From Tissierellaceae bacterium (GTDB lineage Bacteria > Bacillota > Clostridia > Tissierellales > Tissierellaceae), in the NCBI GenBank assembly GCA_023229175.1, contig JALNZV010000014.1, positions 1 to 50,064 on the forward strand: a stretch of DNA of 50,064 nucleotides. The letters run 5' to 3'. The position numbers were made by a program, and so were the translations under genes. Position 1 is the stretch's first letter. Each line of letters opens with the position of its first letter. This document shows positions 42,056 through 50,064 of this stretch, in pieces. The notes under the pieces are model-generated. The model had not been told where the DNA came from, searched no databases, and worked only from the letters and a program-made list of their open reading frames with translations.

Positions 42056-44707
42056 CTATCTATTAGATTTTAAGCCTTCTAGCCTTTCTAATACCTTTTC
42101 CAACATTTCTTCGTATTTGTCTTTCTTTTTTCTTTCTTCCAGTACTACCTTTTCAGGTGCCTTTTTTACGAATCCATCATTGGACAACTTCCCATTTACC
42201 CTCTTGATTTCAACTTCTAGCTTTTCCTTTTCCTTTTCCAATCGGTCAATTTCCTTTTCAAAGTCTATTAATTCTTTAAGAGGTAAATACACTTCGCATC
42301 TATCTAATACTACGGATATATTATCCTCTCCCATTCCCTCTTTGTTTTCACTAAATTCTATTTCATCAGCAGAGGCTAGATTGAGGAAGTATCTCTCTCC
42401 TTTGGCTATGATTGACTTGATTTTTTCATCATCAGTTACAAATATCTGATTTGATTTTTTAGATTGAGCGATGTTCATTTCAGCTCTGGCATTTCTTATG
42501 CTTTTTATTGCCGTTTTAATAAACTCTATGGCACCTTCTGAGTCTGGAAAATCCAATTCATTTTTATATTCAGGCCATGAGCTTAAAATTAGTGGGCTGT
42601 CATTGCCTGGTAAATGCTGCCATATCTCTTCAGTAATAAATGGCATAAACGGATGAAGTAATTTCAATATGTCCTTTAATACATAGAGTAAAACTTGCTC
42701 CGCAGTTTCCTTGCTACTTACATCATCGCCATATAGTCTGGATTTAACCATCTCTATATACCAGTCACAATATTCATCCCAAATGAAATCGTAAATCCTT
42801 CCTGCAGCCAAACCTATTTCATATTTGTCTAGATTTTCCGTGGCTTCTTTTATGACTGTATTTAATCTAGATATAATCCATCTATCTTCTTCTTCTAATT
42901 TTTCCACATCAAATTGACTCTTTTCAATGCCTTCTTCCAAGTTCATAAGGACAAATCTTGAGGCATTCCATAACTTATTTGCAAAATTTCTATTGGCTTC
43001 TACTCTTTCCATGTAAAATCTCATATCATTTCCTGGAGTATTTCCAGTCACTAAGGTGAATCTAAGGGCATCCGCACCGTATTCTTCTATGATTTCTAGC
43101 GGATCTATACCGTTTCCTAGGGACTTACTCATTTTTCTTCCCTCTGAATCCCTTACAAGACCAGTTAAGAATACATCCTTAAATGGTAACTCTCCCATCT
43201 GTTCTAAGCTTGAAAATACCATTCTAATTACCCAGAAAAATATAATGTCATATCCTGTAACGAGGACATCTGTTGGAAAAAAGTACCCCAAGTCTTCGGT
43301 CTTCTCAGGCCAGCCAAGGGTAGAAAAAGGCCATAGTGCCGATGAAAACCACGTATCTAAAGTATCGTTGTCTTGGTGAATGTTTACACCATTGCATTTG
43401 CTACAATTATGGGGTTTCGTCTTTGAGACCATGATTTCACCACAATCGTCGCAATAATATACAGGTAATCTATGACCCCACCAAAGCTGCCTTGAAATAC
43501 ACCAATCTCTAATATTTTCTAGCCAATTTACATATACTTTTCCAAATCTCTCTGGAATAAAATTCAATTCTCCTCTATCATAAGCTTCTAAGGCAGGCCT
43601 AGCTAAAGGTTCCATCTTTACAAACCACTGTTTCGAGATTAAAGGTTCCACTACTGTGCTACACCTTTCACAATGTCCAATTGCATTTTGATGTTCCTTT
43701 GTCTCAACTAAGAATCCTTGTTTTTCCAAATCTTCTACAATTCTTTTTCTAGCCTCGTATCTCTCTAGACCTTGGTATATATTACCCTCAGGACTTATGG
43801 TTCCGTTTTCATTCATTATAATACATTGTCCAAGTCCATGTCTTGCCCCTACCTCAAAGTCATTTAAATCGTGGGATGGAGTTATCTTTACGGCTCCAGT
43901 ACCAAATTCCATCTCTACATAATCATCTGCGACTATGGGGATTTCCCTATTCATAAGTGGCAATATAGCAGTTTTCCCCACTAGTTCCTTATACCTTTCA
44001 TCCTCAGGATGTACTGCTATGGCCAAGTCGCCCAACATCGTTTCAGGTCTAGTTGTTGCTATGATTATATAGTCCTCGCTATCTTTGATAGGGTATCTAA
44101 TATGCCATATATGACCGTCTTGGTCCTCGTGTTCTACCTCTGCATCTGATATGGCAGTCATACAGCTGGGACACCAATTTATTATCCTATCCCCTCTATA
44201 TACTAAACCTTTTTCATAAAGTCTAATAAATACTTCTTCCACAGCATTGCTCAATCCCTCATCTAATGTAAATCTATCTCTGGTCCAATCTGAGGACACC
44301 CCTAGCTTTTTCAGCTGATTTTTGATGGTATTGCCGTATTTATGGGTCCACTCCCATGCTTCCTCAATAAAACCTTCCCGTCCTAGACCTTCCTTAGTCT
44401 TACCCTCTGCCTTTATCTTATTTACAACCCTAGCTTCTGTCGATATACTGGCATGATCTGTCCCCGGCAGCCAAAGTGCCGAATACCCTTCCATCCTTTT
44501 CCACCTAATCAATATATCTTGTATGGTGTTATTTAGTGCATGACCCATGTGTAGACTGCCTGTTACATTTGGAGGCGGCATCATTATTGTATATGGTTTT
44601 TTATTTTCATCTACATGTGCTATGAAATGCCCGCTGTCATTCCAATAATTATAAAGTCTTTCCTCAAAATCCTTTGGATTGTAAGTCTTAGGTAAATTCT
44701 CCAACAT
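42056..44707 (-). CDS. valS: valyl-tRNA synthetase
   Basis: An 883-residue class I synthetase of the usual length. HMGH at about residues 54-57 in PPPNVTGSLHMGHALNNT, editing domain (about 190-340) with TTRPETMLGD, KMSKS at about 531, zinc-like CxxC pairs (CDDCGEI, CSKCNG), anticodon-binding domain (about 620-780), and a C-terminal coiled coil (about 810-883) typical of ValRS. AGGAGGAG precedes the ATG. Expression is under the T-box immediately upstream. Confidence 0.97.
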   Translation of the reverse strand: MLENLPKTYNPKDFEERLYNYWNDSGHFIAHVDENKKPYTIMMPPPNVTGSLHMGHALNNTIQDILIRWKRMEGYSALWLPGTDHASISTEARVVNKIKAEGKTKEGLGREGFIEEAWEWTHKYGNTIKNQLKKLGVSSDWTRDRFTLDEGLSNAVEEVFIRLYEKGLVYRGDRIINWCPSCMTAISDAEVEHEDQDGHIWHIRYPIKDSEDYIIIATTRPETMLGDLAIAVHPEDERYKELVGKTAILPLMNREIPIVADDYVEMEFGTGAVKITPSHDLNDFEVGARHGLGQCIIMNENGTISPEGNIYQGLERYEARKRIVEDLEKQGFLVETKEHQNAIGHCERCSTVVEPLISKQWFVKMEPLARPALEAYDRGELNFIPERFGKVYVNWLENIRDWCISRQLWWGHRLPVYYCDDCGEIMVSKTKPHNCSKCNGVNIHQDNDTLDTWFSSALWPFSTLGWPEKTEDLGYFFPTDVLVTGYDIIFFWVIRMVFSSLEQMGELPFKDVFLTGLVRDSEGRKMSKSLGNGIDPLEIIEEYGADALRFTLVTGNTPGNDMRFYMERVEANRNFANKLWNASRFVLMNLEEGIEKSQFDVEKLEEEDRWIISRLNTVIKEATENLDKYEIGLAAGRIYDFIWDEYCDWYIEMVKSRLYGDDVSSKETAEQVLLYVLKDILKLLHPFMPFITEEIWQHLPGNDSPLILSSWPEYKNELDFPDSEGAIEFIKTAIKSIRNARAEMNIAQSKKSNQIFVTDDEKIKSIIAKGERYFLNLASADEIEFSENKEGMGEDNISVVLDRCEVYLPLKELIDFEKEIDRLEKEKEKLEVEIKRVNGKLSNDGFVKKAPEKVVLEERKKKDKYEEMLEKVLERLEGLKSNR

Positions 44708-44733
44708 TTTATCTCCTCCTTCTATAATAAAAA

Positions 44734-44976
44734 AGCCCCCGTCCTAGCTACTGAAAGGACGAAGGGTAATTCGCGGTACCACCTTAATTCCATGGAAATC
44801 TCCATGGCTCTTAATTAATATAAGGGTTAAACCCTTTAGGTTTACTAGTTTCAACCTAAATGCTCAAAAGCGACCTTCAATAAATGCTTCTTTTTGAACC
44901 TCTCAGCCTAAAGTCCATTCTCTGTAAAAGGCATTTATCTACTCCTCTTTATCAAAGCAAAATTTGAATTTAATTA
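44734..44976 (-). promoter_or_regulatory. T-box leader of valS-folC, probable specifier GTC
   Basis: The minus strand carries AAGGTGGTACCGCG (44772-44785), the T-box antiterminator consensus. A terminator stem follows (CGTCCT with AGGACG at 44734-44766) and then a run of T. In stem I, GAAGGTCGC places GTC (Val) at 44872-44874, in the same context as ACC in the thrS leader. Uncharged tRNA-Val would promote read-through. Confidence 0.93.
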
Positions 44977-44981
44977 TTAAT

Positions 44982-45010
44982 ATTATATGAATATTATCAT
45001 TGTTTGTCAA
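44982..45010 (-). promoter_or_regulatory. promoter of the valS leader
   Basis: Minus-strand TTGACA (45005-45010) and TATAAT (44982-44987), 17-base spacer: fully consensus. The -35 lies within the last codons of pgsA and the spacer covers its stop codon. Confidence 0.9.
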
Positions 45011-45548
45011 CCATCTCATCGGCAATAGGTTTTCCCATACGAGTAAAAATTATAAAATAATTCAGTAAGGCTACGATATTTAAAAATACTGTTAGAGAAA
45101 ACAAGGGTGTAGATATAAAATCTGGCAGCCTAAATATTTTCGACAAGGCAGCTACATAGAAAGACGTAGTTGCAACTTTTCCATATTTGTTAGATGGCAA
45201 AACTTGCTTTCCTTTAAATAAATATAAAATAGAGCCGCCTAATATCATAATAACTTCCTTAATTCCAATGGCAGTCAATATCCAAAACGGAATTATGCCC
45301 TTAGAAATGAAGCTAATGAGAATAGTAAAGGTCATCAATTTATCTGCAGCGGGATCTAATATTATTCCTAACTTTGTAGTCATATTATATTTTCTAGCTA
45401 TATATCCATCTAATATATCAGAAATTCCTGCTAAGATAAAAACGAGTCCTGCTAATAAAAAACTGTTGCTTAAATTAGAATAAAAAAAGTACAAGTAGAC
45501 TGGTATAAGTAATATTCTTAAAATAGTTAGTATGTTTGGTATACTCAT
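44997..45548 (-). CDS. pgsA: CDP-diacylglycerol-glycerol-3-phosphate 3-phosphatidyltransferase
   Basis: A 183-residue integral membrane enzyme with about five membrane segments, making phosphatidylglycerophosphate. The CDP-alcohol phosphotransferase signature is complete: DILDGYIARKYNMTTKLGIILDPAADK (D-G-x2-A-R-x8-G-x3-D-x3-D, about residues 44-70; positions given because the motif is long). Starting MSIPNILTILRI is typical. GGGAGGAAT precedes the ATG. An extended -10 lies about 50 bases upstream. Confidence 0.93.
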   Translation of the reverse strand: MSIPNILTILRILLIPVYLYFFYSNLSNSFLLAGLVFILAGISDILDGYIARKYNMTTKLGIILDPAADKLMTFTILISFISKGIIPFWILTAIGIKEVIMILGGSILYLFKGKQVLPSNKYGKVATTSFYVAALSKIFRLPDFISTPLFSLTVFLNIVALLNYFIIFTRMGKPIADEMVDKQ

Positions 45549-45595
45549 GTTATTCCTCCCTTAAACTAGTCTAAACCTTTACTATATTATAGGAT

Positions 45596-45604
45596 ATTAT
45601 ATCA
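45596..45604 (-). promoter_or_regulatory. extended -10 promoter of pgsA
   Basis: Minus-strand TGATATAAT, about 48 bases upstream of the pgsA start, without a good -35. Confidence 0.45.
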
Positions 45605-45644
45605 TTAAATAGCACTTTCGTATAGAAAAAAATGTTTATCACAG

Positions 45645-46505
45645 CTAATTTTCATCTGGTATGACCTTTTTTGCTACATAAATACTTCTGACAGTAACAG
45701 ACGTAATGACGACTATGCCACCAAATATTGCATATATACCAGGCTTTTCACCTGCGAATATAAATACCCATACTGGATTTAAAAGGGGCTCCATTACTGT
45801 AACTAGTATGGCCTCAAGGGCAGTTATATACCTCATAGAATTGATATAAAATATAAATGGGATACCTAATTGTATGATGCCCATTATAATTACAATTAAC
45901 AAACTCCTTAAACTTGGCAAATCCATTAATATAAAAGGTATAGAAACGACAAAAGCAATTAAATTCCCATATACTGTTATGCCAAAGGGTGAACTGTCTT
46001 GCTCCATCTTCAGTGCAATGGTAGTACCTGCCAAAGAAAATCCGCAAAAGATAGCTAGTAGATTTCCAATTATATTGCCAGAATCCAGTTCATTGACAAA
46101 GAAAAGTCCCATACCTAAAAACACAAAAAGAATAGCCAACAAATCATACCATCTTACCTTCTCTTTTAAAATAAAAAAACTCAATATAGCCACAAATATT
46201 GGCGAAGTATATTGCAAAAGGATAGCATTGGCAGATGTGGTTAACTTATTTGCTATGACAAAACTCAGAACTGTAGCTGCATATGATATGGCCCCTAGTA
46301 TCTGCGGCTTTGATTTAGTAATAGTAGGCTTTTTTGAATATGCAACTAGCACCATGGCAGCTAAAAGGCTTCTGACCCCTGCTAGAGCCACGGGATTCCA
46401 ATCTATGAGCTTTACAAATATTCCCCCTGTACTCCAAAGGGTAGAGGCAAATAGTGCAGCCAATATACTTTTATTTCTGTTACTCATTGTACTATTACCT
46501 ATCAT
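45645..46505 (-). CDS. EamA/DMT-family transporter
   Basis: A 286-residue protein with ten hydrophobic segments arranged as two EamA repeats (about 10-135 and 150-280). The first ends in FFILKEKVRWYDL and the second ends in PVWVFIFAGEKPG, both standard EamA features. It probably exports a metabolite; the family includes amino acid and nucleotide exporters, so no substrate is assigned. GGGGTG lies five bases before ATG 46505. A later in-frame ATG (codon 7) lacks such a site. Confidence 0.87.
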   Translation of the reverse strand: MIGNSTMSNRNKSILAALFASTLWSTGGIFVKLIDWNPVALAGVRSLLAAMVLVAYSKKPTITKSKPQILGAISYAATVLSFVIANKLTTSANAILLQYTSPIFVAILSFFILKEKVRWYDLLAILFVFLGMGLFFVNELDSGNIIGNLLAIFCGFSLAGTTIALKMEQDSSPFGITVYGNLIAFVVSIPFILMDLPSLRSLLIVIIMGIIQLGIPFIFYINSMRYITALEAILVTVMEPLLNPVWVFIFAGEKPGIYAIFGGIVVITSVTVRSIYVAKKVIPDEN

Positions 46506-46680
46506 ATATTCACCCCATAAAATATTTCACATTATTCTTTAACGATTGAGCCGTCAAAATATCTTAAAAGCAAATGTCTACAACTGCTATTTTGTCTAAT
46601 CTTTTAGAGAATAAACTGAGTTTCGGTGCTGTAGAACCTTATGCCCTATTAATATCATACATGATTTTTGAAATAAATAA
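46506..46680 (-). other. leader region upstream of the DMT transporter gene
   Basis: About 175 bases between the betaine operon terminator and the transporter start. The minus strand contains GGTTCTACAGCACCG and some short inverted repeats, but nothing I can match to a riboswitch class. No ORF is seen. Confidence 0.35.
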
Positions 46681-46728
46681 AATACCCCTTTTGTAAAACA
46701 TACGGTTCTGTTTACAAAAAGGGGTATT
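46681..46728 (-). terminator. intrinsic terminator of the glycine betaine operon
   Basis: AATACCCCTTTT(T)GTAAA pairs with TTTACAAAAGGGGTATT, a 17-bp stem with one bulged base and a 13-base loop, followed by TTATTTATTTC on the minus strand. It is 22 bases past the ATPase stop. Confidence 0.88.
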
Positions 46729-46749
46729 ATTTTTAAATTCTATTTATCA

Positions 46750-47925
46750 TTATAGCATAGATGACAATACATGGACCTTTGATACAATGCCTTTTAGACT
46801 GCGTTCACCATCTACAACGGCAATGGGAAATGGCGTCGTCACAGCTACATCTATTATGTCTGTAAGTAGTGTATCAGGTGAAGCCGTGTTTATATCCCTT
46901 ATTAAAATATCTTCAATGCCCATTCCATTTTTACTCGCCTTAATAGCATCGTCAATTTTAATAACTCCTTCCAACTTCATCTTATCCCCTACTACATAAG
47001 CACTTCCTACCTCATTGTTTTTCATGGATTTAATTGCCATACTTAGGCTATCCTTCAATCGAATAAGGCTATTTGGAGTTATCATCACATTTTTAACGGT
47101 AATAACTTGTGTCTTATCTGCACTATCTATAAATTGTTTTACATAGTCATCTGCAGGGTATTCACTCATTATTTCTGGGGTGTCGATTTGTATGACCTCT
47201 CCATCTTTCATTATGGCAACCCTATCGCCTAATTTAAAGGCTTCGTTGATATCATGGGTTATGAATATTATAGTTTTATTTAATTTTTTTTGTATAGTCA
47301 ATAGTTCAAACTGCATATCCTTCCTGACAAGAGGATCCAGTGCAGAAAAAGGTTCATCCATGAGAAGTATCTCGGGGTTATTAGCCAAGGCCCTTGCTAT
47401 GCCTACTCTTTGTTTCATTCCCCCTGACAGGCTGGTAATAGGCTCATCTTCATGGCCCTCTAAGCCTACCATGGAAATCATTTCCTTTGCCTTTTCATGT
47501 CTCTCCCTTTTATGCATCTTTTTAACTTCCAATCCATATTCCACATTTCCTAAAACTGTCCTATGGGACATCAATCCAAATTGTTGAAATACCATGGAGA
47601 TTTTGCTGCGTCTAAAATCATTTAGTTCATCTTTATTAAACTTACCAATATCTCTTCCTTCAAAATACACGCTGCCAGAAGTTGGCCTATTTAACCTATT
47701 AAAACATCTGACTAAAGTCGATTTCCCAGAACCAGACAAGCCTATGACCACGAAAATTTCTCCTTTTCTAACATCAAAAGTTGTATTCCAAAGTGCTATG
47801 GTCACCTTCGTTTTCTCGTATATTTCATCTTTGCTTAATCCAGATTCCTTTAACTTAATTGCCCTGTTTTTATCGGAACCATAAAGCATTGATACATTTT
47901 TTACGCTTAATATGCTATTCTCCAC
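46750..47925 (-). CDS. glycine betaine/proline ABC transporter ATPase
   Basis: The OpuAA/ProV-type ATPase. I prefer GTG 47925 (MENSILSVKNVSMLYG), with GAGGTGG six bases upstream, giving 391 residues; the GTG five codons earlier overlaps that site. Walker A GLSGSGKST (about 55-63), signature SLSGGMKQR, Walker B EILLMDEPFSALDP and the His switch are intact. The C-terminal 110 residues form two CBS-like repeats, which in OpuA sense ionic strength or nucleotides. The start overlaps the permease end by about 11 bases. Confidence 0.94.
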   Translation of the reverse strand: MENSILSVKNVSMLYGSDKNRAIKLKESGLSKDEIYEKTKVTIALWNTTFDVRKGEIFVVIGLSGSGKSTLVRCFNRLNRPTSGSVYFEGRDIGKFNKDELNDFRRSKISMVFQQFGLMSHRTVLGNVEYGLEVKKMHKRERHEKAKEMISMVGLEGHEDEPITSLSGGMKQRVGIARALANNPEILLMDEPFSALDPLVRKDMQFELLTIQKKLNKTIIFITHDINEAFKLGDRVAIMKDGEVIQIDTPEIMSEYPADDYVKQFIDSADKTQVITVKNVMITPNSLIRLKDSLSMAIKSMKNNEVGSAYVVGDKMKLEGVIKIDDAIKASKNGMGIEDILIRDINTASPDTLLTDIIDVAVTTPFPIAVVDGERSLKGIVSKVHVLSSML

Positions 47926-48784
47926 TAGATTCCACCTCACTGCGTTTTACTAATCCTTGAGTCAATCTATCCATTATAACTGCCATTATTACAATGGCTA
48001 TACCGGATATAATTCCTCGACCAATTTCTATTTTATTTACCCCATTTATGATTTCCATGCCAAGACCTCTGACTCCTATCATAGACGTAGTTACCACCAT
48101 GGATATGGCCATCATCAATGTCTGGTTTACACCTGTCATAATCGTAGGCATAGCCTGAGGTATTTGGACCTTTACCAAGGATTGAAGCCAGGTAGATCCA
48201 AATGCCAAAGACGATTCTACGACTTCCTCATCGATTTGTCGTATTCCATGATTTGTAAGGCGAATAATCGGAACTATTGCGTATATTGTAGTGGCAATGA
48301 CTCCCGGTGCTTTACCCAAGCCGAAAAATAATAAGGCTGGGATAAGGTATACAAATACAGGCATAGTCTGCATTGTATCCAATATTGGCCGTACAAAATC
48401 ATCAATCTTATCGCTGGTAGATACCAATATGCCAATGGGAAATCCAATTGCCAAAGAAATAATCACTGAAGCAATGATTATGGACAAGGTTTCATTCATC
48501 ATATCCCAATAGCCTAGGGCTCCCACCAATAGTAATAAACCTGCATAGAGTAAGCCCTTGCTTACTTTTCCCAATAGTCTCCAACCGGCTATAAATACTA
48601 TTAATATTACTACAAACCATGGTATAAAGTTAATAAAATTGTATATTAGATTTACGAAACTTCTTAATCCTTTGGTAATTATATCAAAGAATGCACTATG
48701 CTTTACGCTAAATGCCCTTACGGAGTCATCTATTGCCTTGAGATTTATCGGAAATTTAAATGGGAATTCATATATCCAGTCCAT
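47915..48784 (-). CDS. glycine betaine ABC transporter permease
   Basis: A 289-residue ProW/OpuAB-type permease with six or more membrane segments. The EAA-like loop EEVVESSLAFGSTWLQSLVKVQIPQAMPTI is near residue 200 (positions given; it contacts the ATPase). The N-terminal part has an extra segment (FPFKFPINLKAIDD). It forms the membrane channel for betaine. GTAGGAGG precedes the ATG. Between the binding-protein gene (12-base gap) and the ATPase gene (overlap), consistent with one operon. Confidence 0.94.
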   Translation of the reverse strand: MDWIYEFPFKFPINLKAIDDSVRAFSVKHSAFFDIITKGLRSFVNLIYNFINFIPWFVVILIVFIAGWRLLGKVSKGLLYAGLLLLVGALGYWDMMNETLSIIIASVIISLAIGFPIGILVSTSDKIDDFVRPILDTMQTMPVFVYLIPALLFFGLGKAPGVIATTIYAIVPIIRLTNHGIRQIDEEVVESSLAFGSTWLQSLVKVQIPQAMPTIMTGVNQTLMMAISMVVTTSMIGVRGLGMEIINGVNKIEIGRGIISGIAIVIMAVIMDRLTQGLVKRSEVESSGE

Positions 48785-48796
48785 ATCATTTTCCTC

Positions 48797-49825
48797 CTAC
48801 TTATTTAAAGCTTTTCTCATTGTTTCTGCATCTTCTGCACTTAACCATTTATCTAGTAGTTCATCGTGTTCCTTTAAAAACCAGTCTGCCGTTTCATAAT
48901 AATCTGCATCATTTTCTTGCATATATCCTAAAGCTTCTGAAGTTAATTCACTAGATGTTTTGTATTTACTTAGAAATTCAACCATTTCCTTATTATCTTC
49001 ATTTTCGTAAAAGTTATTACTTACGGCTACTGTTACATTCATAGCAGGTAATTCTGTTTTTCCTGCTTTAAAGGACTCGTCGTCTACATATGGTTCGTCT
49101 TCCAATAAGACCATATCATATAATCCTAATAACCAAGTCGGTTCCCAATAATATGCAACAATGGCTTCTCCCTTGTCGTATGCTGATATTATAGCTGCTT
49201 GTAAAGCTGCATCAGAACCTGGACTGAAATATACATACTGTTCATCCAATCCAAGGTACTCATATTTTCTCTGTAGTATGGTGTCTACTTCCCAACCTGG
49301 TATTGCACCTAAAATTCTGCCCATTCCCGCTTCTTCGTCATCGGGAAAAATGTCCGCATAGTCTTTTAAATCCTTTACAGACCTTAGATTTGGGGCTAAA
49401 GCTTCTATTCCTCTTTCTGCATCTCCTTCTATTACATATCTAGGTACATAAAGCCCTTGATAATTATCGTCAAAGTTCACACTTAGCTCTTGTAAGTTTC
49501 CTGCATCTACATCTGGTTGATACTGAGGTATATTATCACTCCACTCTTCCATGTGTACGTCAATTTCACCATTTATTATCCCCTCATGCATGACAGCAGT
49601 AGAGCCTGGTACCTCTTCCCATGTATAACCAAATACTTCTTCTGCAATTCTGCCAGCTACTGCATTGTGAAACATATTGCTCTCCCACTGGGCATTTGCA
49701 AATACAATTTTGCCTTTGCCAGATTGTCCATCGGAACACCCTGACAATACAATTGACATTAAAAGTATAGATGCCAATACAATAATACTAATTTTACTTT
49801 TTTTACTACCCAAAATTACCATCAT
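48797..49825 (-). CDS. glycine betaine-binding lipoprotein
   Basis: A 342-residue substrate-binding protein of the OpuAC/ProX type. A lipoprotein signal ends in IVLSGC (Cys30). The mature domain has aromatic residues that usually cage the quaternary ammonium (ANAQWESN, EEWSDN, YYWEPTWLL). It is lipid-anchored outside the membrane and delivers betaine to the permease. Two adjacent ATG codons (49825, 49822) directly follow GAGGAG, which is closer than normal, so the exact start is uncertain. First gene of the operon. Confidence 0.93.
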   Translation of the reverse strand: MMVILGSKKSKISIIVLASILLMSIVLSGCSDGQSGKGKIVFANAQWESNMFHNAVAGRIAEEVFGYTWEEVPGSTAVMHEGIINGEIDVHMEEWSDNIPQYQPDVDAGNLQELSVNFDDNYQGLYVPRYVIEGDAERGIEALAPNLRSVKDLKDYADIFPDDEEAGMGRILGAIPGWEVDTILQRKYEYLGLDEQYVYFSPGSDAALQAAIISAYDKGEAIVAYYWEPTWLLGLYDMVLLEDEPYVDDESFKAGKTELPAMNVTVAVSNNFYENEDNKEMVEFLSKYKTSSELTSEALGYMQENDADYYETADWFLKEHDELLDKWLSAEDAETMRKALNK

Positions 49826-49867
49826 CTCCTCTTTAATAATTGTGCTCCCTAAAAAAGCAACAACCTT

Positions 49868-49896
49868 ATTCTACAGTATAAGTTGTTAGTTGTCAA
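49868..49896 (-). promoter_or_regulatory. promoter of the glycine betaine operon
   Basis: Minus-strand TTGACA (49891-49896) and TAGAAT (49868-49873), 17-base spacer, 43 bases before the binding-protein start. A group II intron ends just seven bases upstream of the -35. Confidence 0.85.
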
Positions 49897-49903
49897 GTTC
49901 AAA

Positions 49904-50064
49904 ATCGAGTAGGAGGTAATTAATTATTTTAATTACCTCCTCTCACACCACCAAGCATACCGTTCGGTACTTGGCGGTTCATTAAGACAGTCTAAATTTC
50001 TCATACTGTGAAGATAAACTTTTAAAACCATGATTAACCAGCCTTTGATTAGTTATGGTTTTAT
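49904..50064 (-). mobile_element. group II intron, 3' end (domains V and VI)
   Basis: On the minus strand, 49947-49978 folds as a domain V hairpin: ACCGCCAAG pairs with CTTGGTGGT, TACC pairs with GGTA around GAAC, and a 2-base bulge (TG) lies on the 3' arm. Next comes domain VI (49904-49943): GAG plus a 13-bp stem (AGGAGGTAATTAA), a 5-base loop, the return arm, then a bulged A at 49910 and CTC. The bulged A is seven bases from a 3' end ...CTCGAT at 49904, the classic branch-point position. Flanking GGTGGTGTGAGAGG and TACTCGAT also match common bacterial introns. The 5' end and any reverse transcriptase gene lie beyond the window. Confidence 0.88.

Noticed and set aside
45874..46542. 222-codon plus-strand ORF antisense to the DMT transporter
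   Set aside because: It is opposite a well-recognised gene, has no ribosome binding site and its product has no family character; a shadow frame.
1..50064. CRISPR array, prophage, toxin-antitoxin or restriction system
   Set aside because: No regularly spaced direct repeats, no integrase, phage structural, nuclease-methylase or toxin-like genes are visible; only the intron end is clearly mobile.

Overview
The window is AT-rich, mostly housekeeping chromosome from a spore-forming, probably anaerobic Firmicute. Two T-box leaders, an L20-type leader ahead of an infC with an AUU start, strong AGGAGG ribosome binding sites, and ytxC, pdaB-like and alpha/beta SASP genes point to Clostridia/Tissierellia (Tissierella-like by gene content; the exact genus is inference). 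All but three of the protein genes, the tRNAs and the 16S gene lie on the minus strand. The exceptions are a 67-aa ORF at 5179, a short FtsH-like protease at 23960 and a DUF4364 gene at 40183.

Left edge to 5 kb: the 5' end of a 16S rRNA gene with two tandem sigma-A promoters, preceded on the minus strand by a compact cluster of B12-binding radical SAM protein, membrane protein, TPR protein and phosphate butyryltransferase. 5-20 kb: a translation and cell-division block that resembles the Bacillus subtilis ysgA-pheS-pheT-zapA-mutSB neighbourhood: infC-rpmI-rplT, TrmH-family methyltransferase, pheST, zapA, U32 peptidase/RlhA-like protein, mutS2, argS and an unknown protein. 19-25 kb: pepV, a universal stress protein, a Cache-GGDEF-EAL protein and the FtsH-like protease. 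25-31 kb: T-box-controlled thrS, hisS, ytxC behind a good sigma-G-type promoter, a DUF6873-type protein, and a tRNA-Phe/Gly/Cys operon.

31-41 kb: a sporulation-flavoured stretch. An alpha/beta SASP gene runs directly into a methyltransferase, Hsp33 and two overlapping RimK-like ATP-grasp ligases. Next come a CPBP protease, hpt, an unlisted 46-aa membrane ORF, a tandem OB-fold SSB-like protein, a degenerate Mur-ligase-like protein, a PdaB-like deacetylase and a lipoprotein deacetylase. 41-50 kb: T-box-controlled valS-folC, pgsA, a DMT transporter and a glycine betaine ABC transporter operon. The extreme right edge is the 3' end (domains V and VI, with the bulged branch-point A) of a group II intron that finishes only a few bases upstream of the betaine operon promoter.

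No CRISPR array, prophage, toxin-antitoxin or recognisable defence island is visible. The most interesting items are the SASP/methyltransferase/Hsp33/ATP-grasp cluster, the intron-promoter junction, the short FtsH and several small or degenerate genes. Most RNA and promoter calls rest on consensus matching by eye.
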